NCBI GenBank assembly: GCA_027491195.1
Contig: JAIXWQ010000008.1
Span: 1 to 64,000, forward strand
From: Cytophagaceae bacterium
GTDB taxonomy: Bacteria; Bacteroidota; Bacteroidia; Cytophagales; Spirosomataceae
Length of the DNA stretch: 64,000 bases
Reading direction: 5' to 3'
This document shows positions 37,198 through 44,296 of this stretch, piece after piece. Position 1 is the stretch's first letter. Each line of letters opens with the position of its first letter. Below the pieces are notes generated by a model, which worked only from the letters and a program-made list of their open reading frames with translations, did not search any database and was not told the DNA's origin. Made by a program: the position numbers and the translations under genes.

Positions 37198-37470
37198 ATG
37201 ACCGCGGCTGAATTCAAAGCTGATTTAACACAGGTAAACCTCCTAGATATACGGACGCCCAGAGAGTGGGATGACTTTAATTTAGGAGGTTTTCACGTTC
37301 CATTGGATGTGCTTTTGGGGCGCATCGATGAAATTTCTAGGGATAAAAACTGGGTGATTATCTGTTATAATGGGACGCAGAGTTTGATTGCTTTGCGTTT
37401 GTTGAAGGCCAAAGGCTTCACACACATCGACCACCTCGAAGGCGGATTGGAAGCCTATTTAAGCCTCTAA
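37198..37470 (+). CDS. Second, diverged rhodanese-like protein
   Basis: Ninety residues, one base after the first rhodanese stop and evidently a tandem paralogue: LLDIRTPREWDDFNLGGFHVPLDVL and HLEGGLEAYLSL. The active-site loop reads IICYNGTQS, keeping the cysteine but losing the basic residues of the first copy, so substrate handling may differ. The 3' end overlaps the convergent miaA gene by 12 bases. Confidence 0.83.
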   Translation: MTAAEFKADLTQVNLLDIRTPREWDDFNLGGFHVPLDVLLGRIDEISRDKNWVIICYNGTQSLIALRLLKAKGFTHIDHLEGGLEAYLSL

Positions 37471-38364
37471 TCGTTTCAAAATCTCCACAAATGCCGTACT
37501 TGGATGTAAGTACGTATACGCATCTTGATTTCTAAACCAGGTCATCTGCTTCTTCGCATAATGCCGGTTATTGCGTTTTAACAAGCGAATCATTTCTGCC
37601 TCATCGTATTCACCTCGCAGAAAACCATAGATCTCCTTATAGCCTAGCGTTTTCAGTGCGTACAAATGCTGTTTATCTTCGAAAGCCTTTGCTTCTTCCA
37701 TCAAACCAGCCGCTAACATTTGATCCATACGTAAATCAATGCGCGTATACAATTCTTCGCGAGGACGCTCTAAACAGATTTTGATGACTTGAAAAGGTCT
37801 GGCAGGCTTTTGGGCTAAGCGAAATTCAGAGTAGGGTTTCCCGGTAGAAAGGCAAACCTCTAGGGCACGAATGACGCGCTGAGGATTTTTGGCATCCACT
37901 TTCGCTGCATATTCCGGATCAAGGGACTTTAATTCAGTGAATAGGGCCCAAAGTCCTTCCTTCTTCAACCGATTATTCAGTGAGTCACGTAAGTCGAGAT
38001 CAGCCTCAGGCATCTCATCTAATCCTTCCGTCAAAGCTTTGATATACAATCCCGAACCTCCCGTGGCGATGACCACATCGTGTTTTTGAAACAAATTCTC
38101 CAGCAGTGCTGTCGCCTCCCGCTCAAAATCCCCAGGTGAGAAATAATCCTCTACCGAATGTGAATCAATAAAATGATGTTTCACCCCACTCTGCTCCTCT
38201 AAAGAGGGTTTTGCGGTACCGATGGCCAATTCTCGGTAAAATTGACGGGAATCAGCCGAAATAATGTCCGTCTGTAGGTGCTTCGCTAAATCCACACAAA
38301 GTGCGGTCTTACCCACGGCGGTGGGACCTACAATGACGAGCAATATTTTATTGGAAGACTTCAA
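37459..38364 (-). CDS. miaA: tRNA dimethylallyltransferase MiaA
   Basis: Adds the isopentenyl group to A37 of tRNAs reading UNN codons. The P-loop GPTAVGKTAL (about 13-22), SADSRQFYRELAIGTAKP, HHFIDS, GGSGLYIKAL and KNPQRVIRALE are all present; length 301 is normal. It is three bases downstream of the rhlE stop, so it is probably co-transcribed with the helicase, and it overlaps the convergent rhodanese gene end. Confidence 0.95.
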   Translation of the reverse strand: MKSSNKILLVIVGPTAVGKTALCVDLAKHLQTDIISADSRQFYRELAIGTAKPSLEEQSGVKHHFIDSHSVEDYFSPGDFEREATALLENLFQKHDVVIATGGSGLYIKALTEGLDEMPEADLDLRDSLNNRLKKEGLWALFTELKSLDPEYAAKVDAKNPQRVIRALEVCLSTGKPYSEFRLAQKPARPFQVIKICLERPREELYTRIDLRMDQMLAAGLMEEAKAFEDKQHLYALKTLGYKEIYGFLRGEYDEAEMIRLLKRNNRHYAKKQMTWFRNQDAYTYLHPSTAFVEILKRLEA

Positions 38365-38367
38365 TTA

Positions 38368-39669
38368 TCAATACGTATTTTTCTTGCCGTACCATTTTCG
38401 GCCAGAACTTGCCTTATCGAAAGAACGAGCCGGTTTCGCGTCCTTAGCTGCTGCCGCTGGAGCACCTGGACGAGAGCCACCGCCATGGCGTGATTGACCT
38501 TGAGGTTTTTTCGCCGCTTTCTCCACGTGTAAAACCTTCATCGGGTATTTGTGTGCTTCCACGACTGGAATCTTCTTTCCAATTAATTTCTCAATGTCCT
38601 TCAAATACGCTTTCTCTTCTATATCGCAGAAGGAAATAGCTGCTCCTTTTGCCCCTGCACGGCCTGTACGACCGATTCTGTGGACATAGGTTTCAGCAAT
38701 ATTTGATAGTTCGAAGTTGACAACGTATTCTAATTCGTCAATATCAATACCACGAGCGGCGATGTCGGTAGCGACAAGGACACGTGTTGTTTGGGCTTTG
38801 AAGTTTTTCAAAGCTGTTTGGCGGGCGTTTTGGGACTTATTCCCGTGAATGGCTTCCGCCTTAATGCTTGCCTTCAATAACATTTTCACTACTTTGTCCG
38901 CACCGTGTTTCGTCCGCGTAAAGACTAAAGCTGTTTTAATGGACGTGTCTTGTAAGATATCGAGCAAAAGGTCGTTTTTGTTTCCTTTATCAACGAAATA
39001 GACCGATTGATTGATTATTTCAACAGTAGAAGAAACGGGTGTTACAGAAACAGATGCGGGGTTTCTTAAAATGCTACCCGCTAATTTCACGATTTCTGGG
39101 GGCATCGTCGCTGAGAAAAATAGCGATTGACGCTTATGTGGCAAAGCCGCTAATAATTTCTTCACATCGTGAATGAACCCCATATCGAGCATGCGGTCCG
39201 CCTCGTCTAAAACGAAGTATTCTACGTCTGCGATGGATAAAAGACGTTGGTTCATTAAGTCCAAAAGACGACCCGGAGTCGCAATCACCACATCAGCACC
39301 GCTGCGGATGGCTGAAACTTGAGGACTTTGGCCAACGCCACCAAAAATAACGGCATATTTCAAATCCGTATGACGCGCATAGGCACGGAAACTCTCCCCA
39401 ATCTGAATCGCTAACTCCCTAGTAGGAGTAACAATTAGGGCACGAACTTTCTTATTTTTTAAAAAGCTTTTGTTCTCTTCTAACAGCTGAATGATGGGCA
39501 AGGTAAACGCTGCGGTTTTACCTGTTCCTGTTTGGGCACAACCTAATAAATCCGTTCCACGAAGGACAATAGGGATAGATTGAGCTTGAATGGGGGTAGG
39601 ATTACTATAACCCTCTTCTTTGAGCGCCTTTAAAATGGGCTCAATGAGGTGCAATGATTCGAATGACAT
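38368..39669 (-). CDS. rhlE: DEAD-box RNA helicase, RhlE-like
   Basis: Two RecA-like domains with all motifs: Q motif (NPTPIQAQSIP), I AQTGTGKTA, Ia PTRELA, II VLDEADRMLD, III SAT, IV to VI including ATDIAARGID and HRIGRTGRAG. A short basic Gly/Ala/Pro-rich tail (about 385-433, SRHGGGSRPG, SGRKWYGKK) probably binds RNA non-specifically. RhlE-type helicases act in rRNA processing and RNA decay. A TACCTTTG -7-like box lies at 39739-39732 upstream. Confidence 0.92.
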   Translation of the reverse strand: MSFESLHLIEPILKALKEEGYSNPTPIQAQSIPIVLRGTDLLGCAQTGTGKTAAFTLPIIQLLEENKSFLKNKKVRALIVTPTRELAIQIGESFRAYARHTDLKYAVIFGGVGQSPQVSAIRSGADVVIATPGRLLDLMNQRLLSIADVEYFVLDEADRMLDMGFIHDVKKLLAALPHKRQSLFFSATMPPEIVKLAGSILRNPASVSVTPVSSTVEIINQSVYFVDKGNKNDLLLDILQDTSIKTALVFTRTKHGADKVVKMLLKASIKAEAIHGNKSQNARQTALKNFKAQTTRVLVATDIAARGIDIDELEYVVNFELSNIAETYVHRIGRTGRAGAKGAAISFCDIEEKAYLKDIEKLIGKKIPVVEAHKYPMKVLHVEKAAKKPQGQSRHGGGSRPGAPAAAAKDAKPARSFDKASSGRKWYGKKNTY

Positions 39670-39731
39670 AAAAATGTATAAAGATGTGTTATGAGCAATG
39701 AAATAATAACAAACATCCTCATAATGCAGCG

Positions 39732-39739
39732 CAAAGGTA
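39732..39739 (-). promoter_or_regulatory. Candidate -7 box for rhlE
   Basis: TACCTTTG on the minus strand matches the Bacteroidota -7 consensus about 63 bases before the rhlE ATG. No clear TTTG -33 box at the right distance. Confidence 0.3.
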
Positions 39740-39745
39740 CGCCTT

Positions 39746-40231
39746 TTATTTCACAGATTCGGTTAAACGTCCTAATTCGGCTAATACGGCCTTAATCTCC
39801 TCCCCTTTCTGAGTACCAATTAAGACAGGATCTCCCTCTTTAAAATTCAATTGGAGACCTACATTTCCGGCGGTATTATATACGAGACCATTTCCCTTAA
39901 AACTGTATTTAATCCCCCAGCCACCATATTCCATCAATGGACTGTAGGTTCTGACATAGCTAGCTGATATGGATTCCCAAGCGAAAAACTTCTCCTTAAA
40001 ATGAAACGGGAAGAAACGCACATAAATGCCATCCTGCGCAATACGGGTGGTTAATTTCATTTGCCAAAACAGCAAAGGCAACAAAATACCTATGCCAAAA
40101 GATACGTATGCAGCCGCATCTGTTTGTAGTGGTGCAGTTATAATGGAATACACCATGGAAGACCAAACTCCTATCAAGATCAGCCATAACCACCATTGGG
40201 TAAAGCGTTGTGTTTCGTTGAATTGTTTCAT
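39746..40231 (-). CDS. Small membrane protein with PH-like C-terminal region
   Basis: From the ATG at 40231 the product has 161 residues: two transmembrane helices (about 12-32 and 39-57) followed by a soluble beta-rich domain (TTRIAQDGIYVRFFPF, YSFKGNGLVYNTAGNVGLQL, VLIGTQKGEEIKAVL) that looks like a bacterial PH fold. The opening KQFNETQRFTQWWLWLI resembles Bacteroidota DUF6141 proteins in my memory, without certainty. Function unknown. It is divergent from the zinc-ribbon HTH gene. Confidence 0.65.
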   Translation of the reverse strand: MKQFNETQRFTQWWLWLILIGVWSSMVYSIITAPLQTDAAAYVSFGIGILLPLLFWQMKLTTRIAQDGIYVRFFPFHFKEKFFAWESISASYVRTYSPLMEYGGWGIKYSFKGNGLVYNTAGNVGLQLNFKEGDPVLIGTQKGEEIKAVLAELGRLTESVK

Positions 40232-40274
40232 TTTTTCAGCAGTTTGAATAAACAAAATTAAATATATTCTCACA

Positions 40275-40309
40275 AAATTACCATTTTTGGTAAATTTCTA
40301 TAGCTTTGC
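40275..40309 (+). promoter_or_regulatory. Inverted repeat overlapping a candidate promoter
   Basis: AAATTACC (40276-40283) and GGTAAATTT (40290-40298) form an operator-like dyad with a 6-bp centre. Four bases further is TAGCTTTG (40302-40309), a good -7 box for the zinc-ribbon HTH gene starting at 40329. Autoregulation by that protein is possible. Confidence 0.4.
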
Positions 40310-40328
40310 TAAAATAATATAGGTACCT

Positions 40329-40754
40329 ATGGCAAACTCCACCCCTTGTCCTCAATGTTCGTCGTATGAAGTCGCAAAAAACGGTATCATTAACGAAAAA
40401 CAACGATTTAAGTGTAAATCCTGTGGCTACAACTTTACAGTCGCCAAAATGGGTAAAAGTATCGACAGCTATTACGTGATTAAGGCTTTACAGCTTTATA
40501 TCGAAGGAGTTAGCTACCGAGAAATTGAACGATTATTAGGCATTAGCCACGTTTCTGTGATGAACTGGGTTAAAAAATACCGGATCAAAATACCAAAACA
40601 GGAGTTCTATACACCTACCTACCGTATACTAAACCACAAAGAGCTCTCGGAGTTCGTTATCGTCCCCGGAAACCTTAGTAACAAAGGGATGATTATCACG
40701 GAATTAGGGGATAAATTCATGGTTATTCAATGGACAAGAATAAAATCTATATAA
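40329..40754 (+). CDS. IS1-InsA-like zinc-ribbon/HTH protein, probably a domesticated regulator
   Basis: The N-terminus is an InsA-type zinc ribbon (C7, C10, C29, C32; PCPQCSSYEVAKNG, FKCKSCGYNF), followed by an HTH segment (IEGVSYREIERLLGISHVSVMNWVKKY) as in IS1-family transposases. No DDE catalytic domain follows. Instead a short C-terminal part, about residues 105-141, is predicted beta-rich (FVIVPGNL, MIITELGDKFMVIQW). I see no IS terminal inverted repeats or target duplication. Position just before porin and symporter genes suggests a transcription factor for them; that is inference. Confidence 0.7.
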   Translation: MANSTPCPQCSSYEVAKNGIINEKQRFKCKSCGYNFTVAKMGKSIDSYYVIKALQLYIEGVSYREIERLLGISHVSVMNWVKKYRIKIPKQEFYTPTYRILNHKELSEFVIVPGNLSNKGMIITELGDKFMVIQWTRIKSI

Positions 40755-40851
40755 AATTAGCAAGTCTATAGCAAAATTAGAGAACAGAAGATTTTAAGCG
40801 AATATTTGCTCAACCAAAAAATGCAAATAAAACCTTAAAAACTTATATTAG

Positions 40852-42228
40852 ATGAAAAAACCTTCTGTTATTCTGTTTGCACTACTTTTAACAGCTTTGG
40901 GCATGAAAGGACAAGGCTCTCTCGATTATGGCTCAGGGATGAAAATTAACTTTAACGACAAAGGTTCGAAGTATATGCGCTTCATCCTTTGGAATCAAAT
41001 ATGGGCTAGATCCATTGACAACAATCCAGGAACTAGCGTTAACGGTACACCATCAAGCAATACGTTTGATATAGGGGCTCGCCGAATCCGTATGCTAGGA
41101 TACTCACAAATATCTCCCCGTTATATGGTGGTTCTTCATTTTGGGGTAAACAATCAATCCTTTATCCAAGGAGGAGGTTCTGGAAGCTCAGGCACAGGAG
41201 GTTATGGAGCTGGCAAAAAACCACAAATGTTCTTCCACGACGCTTATAGCGAATATGCGCTTATTCTTCCAGCAAAGGACAAGAAGTTTAGTATGTCTTT
41301 CGGGGCGGGTTTACATTACTTCAATGGCATTTCACGCATGACCTCTGCCAGCACATTGAACTTCTTAGCTGTAGACGCTCCCGTATTTAACTGGCCATTA
41401 ATTGAGAATTCAGATCAATTTGCCCGTTTATATGGAATGTACGCAAAGGGGAAATGGGGTAAATTAGATTACCGCGTTAATATAAATAAGCCTTTTGCTA
41501 CCTCTATCGCACCGGTTAATGGTACAACAGAAGCGATTGCAGTAGACAATAATGGGGATTCAAAACTATCAACTGGCGGCTATGCGATGTACCAATTCTT
41601 AGATCAAGAATCAAATTTATTACCTTATACGGTGGGCACCTATGTAGGCACGAAGCGCGTGTTTAATATTGGAGCCGGATTTTATAACCAGCCAGATGGA
41701 ACAATGAGTTCTTTGAATGGAGTAAAATCAAAACATGCTATCAATTCCTTAGCCGTCGATGCTTTCTTGGATATGCCGATTGGAGATAAAAAGAAAAACA
41801 TGGCGATTACGGCCTATACAGTGCTGTATTCGAATGACTTTGGCCCTAATTACCTTCGTAATACCGGAATTATGAATCCTGGCGCAGCTGACCCTAGCTT
41901 CACGGGTACTAAAGCCCTGGCTGGTGCAGGAAATGCGCGCCCATTGGTAGGTACTGGATCGATCTGGTATACGCAGGCAGGTTTATTATTACCTAAAAAC
42001 TCCGATGCACCTAAATTAAGAGTACAACCATTTGTAGCTTACACGATGAAACAATTAGATGCTTTACCTGCGGCTGGTAGCTATTTCGATATCGGATCTA
42101 ATTTTTACATCGATGGCCACAACTCTAAAATTACCCTACAATACTCTTCAAGACCGATTTATTCTACCAAGGATAATATTAGCGATTACAAAGGAGAATT
42201 TATCATTCAATTTGCCAACTACCTATAA
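40852..42228 (+). CDS. Outer-membrane porin
   Basis: Signal peptide (MKKPSVILFALLLTALGMKGQ) and a 440-residue beta-barrel with many alternating strands, e.g. MRFILWNQIWARSI, YMVVLHFGVNNQSF, LDYRVNINKPF and ITLQYSSRPIY, ending in an aromatic-rich strand (GEFIIQFANYL). It is the first of a porin, MHS symporter and small peptide trio, so it probably admits the small organic acid or osmolyte carried by the symporter. A glycine/serine-rich loop lies at about residues 107-120. Confidence 0.83.
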   Translation: MKKPSVILFALLLTALGMKGQGSLDYGSGMKINFNDKGSKYMRFILWNQIWARSIDNNPGTSVNGTPSSNTFDIGARRIRMLGYSQISPRYMVVLHFGVNNQSFIQGGGSGSSGTGGYGAGKKPQMFFHDAYSEYALILPAKDKKFSMSFGAGLHYFNGISRMTSASTLNFLAVDAPVFNWPLIENSDQFARLYGMYAKGKWGKLDYRVNINKPFATSIAPVNGTTEAIAVDNNGDSKLSTGGYAMYQFLDQESNLLPYTVGTYVGTKRVFNIGAGFYNQPDGTMSSLNGVKSKHAINSLAVDAFLDMPIGDKKKNMAITAYTVLYSNDFGPNYLRNTGIMNPGAADPSFTGTKALAGAGNARPLVGTGSIWYTQAGLLLPKNSDAPKLRVQPFVAYTMKQLDALPAAGSYFDIGSNFYIDGHNSKITLQYSSRPIYSTKDNISDYKGEFIIQFANYL

Positions 42229-42255
42229 AATCTATCCATTCTTAACTTAAAAACT

Positions 42256-43812
42256 ATGTCACAAAAAAAACAAAGCCTGGCCTACATTATTAGTGCCTCA
42301 TCTGTCGGGACACTCATCGAGTGGTACGACTTTTACATCTTCGGTAGCTTAGCGACGGTATTATCCACCAAGTTTTTCCCAACGGATAATCCGACCGCTG
42401 CCTTCTTAAATACCTTGGCCACCTTCGCAGCTGGTTTCGTTGTTCGTCCCTTCGGAGCCTTAGTATTTGGCCGTTTAGGCGACTTAATCGGACGTAAGTA
42501 CACGTTTATGGTTACGCTTATGTTGATGGGTGGCGCGACTTTCGCGATTGGTTTAGTACCATCCTATGCTACCATTGGTGGATGGGCGCCATTTTTAGTT
42601 TTGACTCTTCGTTTGTTACAAGGTTTAGCCTTAGGTGGTGAGTATGGGGGTGCAGCCACCTATGTGGCTGAACATAGTCCAGCCGAGCGTCGTGGATTCT
42701 TCACATCATGGATCCAAACAACAGCGACAGTAGGACTTGTCATCTCACTTGGCGTTATCATGTTAACTCGTTCATCGATGAGCAAAGAAGCTTTTGATGA
42801 GTATGGCTGGAGAATTCCTTTCTTACTTTCCATCGTTATGGTAGGATTGTCTTTCTTAATTCGCCGTAATATGGAGGAGTCACCTATGTTTGAGAAAGCT
42901 AAAAAAGAGGGAACGACTTCAACGAATCCGTTAAAAGAATCTTTTGGTAATAAATTAAACTTGAAATTCGTCTTACTTGCCTTGTTTGGTGCGACAATGG
43001 GTCAAGGTTTAGTTTGGTACACAGGTCAGTTCTATGCACAAACTTTCTTGTTAAAGATCTGTAACTTGGATGATATCCAAACGAACACCATCCTCGTGAT
43101 CGGTTTACTATTAGGTACTCCTTTGTTTATTTTCTTCGGTGCTTTATCGGATAAAATCGGCCGTAAAGGCATTATGCTAGCGGGTATGGCCATTGCTGTT
43201 TTTGCTTATCGCCCTATTTTTGATAAGATGTACCAAACGGTGAATGTAAACAATAAGGAAGTGGTTGCTGGTTCTGAGAAAATCGAAGAAACACGTGCTT
43301 TAAATGCGAAGTCAACAGTTGATTCATTAGTAACTATCACCACAACACGCGCTTACACCGATGGTGCAACGTATAAAAAAGTAAGCAAACAAGTGATCCT
43401 TGCGGATAAGGCGGCTGAGGCTCCTAAAGCGGATGTTAAAGAAACCATCACGATTAATGATTCAGACAAATGGACACTTATTGGTATGGTATTCTTACTT
43501 ATTTCCTTTGTAACAATGGCCTATGGTCCTATCGCGGCGTTCTTAGTCGAATTATTCCCGACTAAAATTCGGTATACGTCTATGTCATTGCCTTACCACA
43601 TTGGAAATGGTATCTTCGGTGGTTTAATGCCAGCGATTGCGACTTTCTTAGTTACCACAGCGAAAGATGCAAACAAAACAGCGGAAGAAGCAGGGCAAGC
43701 AGCTACCTATGCGAAACCCTATTTAGAGGGTTTAAATTACCCAATCGCTCTAGTGACTGTTTGTGTTATCATCGGTATTATTTACATCAAAGGCGATAAA
43801 AAACACGCCTAA
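42256..43812 (+). CDS. MHS-family MFS symporter (organic acid/proline-betaine type)
   Basis: Metabolite:H+ symporter family (like KgtP/ProP): GTLIEWYDFYIFGSLATVL at TM1, FGRLGDLIGRKYTF motif A, and LQGLALGGEYGGAATYVAEHSP at TM4 are diagnostic. Length 518 exceeds the usual 430-440 because of an approximately 80-residue hydrophilic insertion (about 322-403, rich in Thr, Lys and Ala) between central helices. The substrate is probably a carboxylate or betaine, given the neighbouring acetate genes, but is not determined. Confidence 0.88.
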   Translation: MSQKKQSLAYIISASSVGTLIEWYDFYIFGSLATVLSTKFFPTDNPTAAFLNTLATFAAGFVVRPFGALVFGRLGDLIGRKYTFMVTLMLMGGATFAIGLVPSYATIGGWAPFLVLTLRLLQGLALGGEYGGAATYVAEHSPAERRGFFTSWIQTTATVGLVISLGVIMLTRSSMSKEAFDEYGWRIPFLLSIVMVGLSFLIRRNMEESPMFEKAKKEGTTSTNPLKESFGNKLNLKFVLLALFGATMGQGLVWYTGQFYAQTFLLKICNLDDIQTNTILVIGLLLGTPLFIFFGALSDKIGRKGIMLAGMAIAVFAYRPIFDKMYQTVNVNNKEVVAGSEKIEETRALNAKSTVDSLVTITTTRAYTDGATYKKVSKQVILADKAAEAPKADVKETITINDSDKWTLIGMVFLLISFVTMAYGPIAAFLVELFPTKIRYTSMSLPYHIGNGIFGGLMPAIATFLVTTAKDANKTAEEAGQAATYAKPYLEGLNYPIALVTVCVIIGIIYIKGDKKHA

Positions 43813-43832
43813 TAACCTATAAAAGAAAAATT

Positions 43833-44051
43833 ATGAATGCTCTTAAAAAACTATTAGGACTGATTTGGATCGCATTAGGCGTATCTGCAGGAATCTACCT
43901 CATCTATTTTCAAGCGGTACCGCTTTTTGAAAAAGGAGGAAATGATTTAGTCCCAGCGATCATCTACACCTTTGTGTTAGCTCCGCTGATCTCCATTGGA
44001 ATGTCCGTTTTCGGATATTATTCCCTGACTGGAGAATTTGATAATGTATAA
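43833..44051 (+). CDS. DUF6814-like small membrane protein
   Basis: Seventy-two residues with two hydrophobic helices (LLGLIWIALGVSAGIYLIYF and IIYTFVLAPLISIGMSVFGYY) ending YSLTGEFD. I recognise it as the short peptide that follows MHS symporters in Bacteroidota (DUF6814). It might be an accessory subunit of the symporter encoded 20 bases upstream. A terminator follows. Confidence 0.7.
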   Translation: MNALKKLLGLIWIALGVSAGIYLIYFQAVPLFEKGGNDLVPAIIYTFVLAPLISIGMSVFGYYSLTGEFDNV

Positions 44052-44060
44052 TCAACAAAC

Positions 44061-44101
44061 AAAAACGGCCTGCCTTCTAGCAATAGAGGGCAGCCGTTTT
44101 A
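44061..44101 (+). terminator. Rho-independent terminator
   Basis: AAAACGGC..TGCC (from 44062) pairs with GGCAGCCGTTTT (44089-44100) with one bulged C and a further TTCTA/TAGAG pairing inside. It separates the porin/symporter unit from the kinase/acs unit. Confidence 0.82.
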
Positions 44102-44107
44102 TCTAGT

Positions 44108-44296
44108 ATGCGCAATAATCGCCTCGTTTTAGTGGCTTTCCTCTTTTTAGGACTGATTAACTTTCCGATCATCAGCCTTTTTGACAATTCAAAAAGTGTG
44201 GGAGGTGTTCCGCTACTCTATGCTTATTGTGTGGTTGTTTGGGTGCTCGCCATTCTTTTAACGGGCATCATACTGAATTATAAAAACAAAAAATGA
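44108..44296 (+). CDS. Small two-helix membrane protein preceding the symporter-kinase
   Basis: Sixty-two residues: two transmembrane helices (LVLVAFLFLGLINFPIISLF and YAYCVVVWVLAILLTGIIL) and a Lys-rich end. The TGA overlaps the ATG of the symporter-histidine kinase (ATGA). Small two-helix partners (DUF485, DUF4212) accompany many solute:sodium symporters, so this may be the corresponding subunit of the sensory symporter; I do not recognise a named family. Confidence 0.7.
   Translation: MRNNRLVLVAFLFLGLINFPIISLFDNSKSVGGVPLLYAYCVVVWVLAILLTGIILNYKNKK

Noticed and set aside
40329-40754. Complete IS1-type insertion sequence
   Set aside because: No InsB/DDE domain, no terminal inverted repeats and no target-site duplication are visible, so I call only a standalone InsA-like gene.
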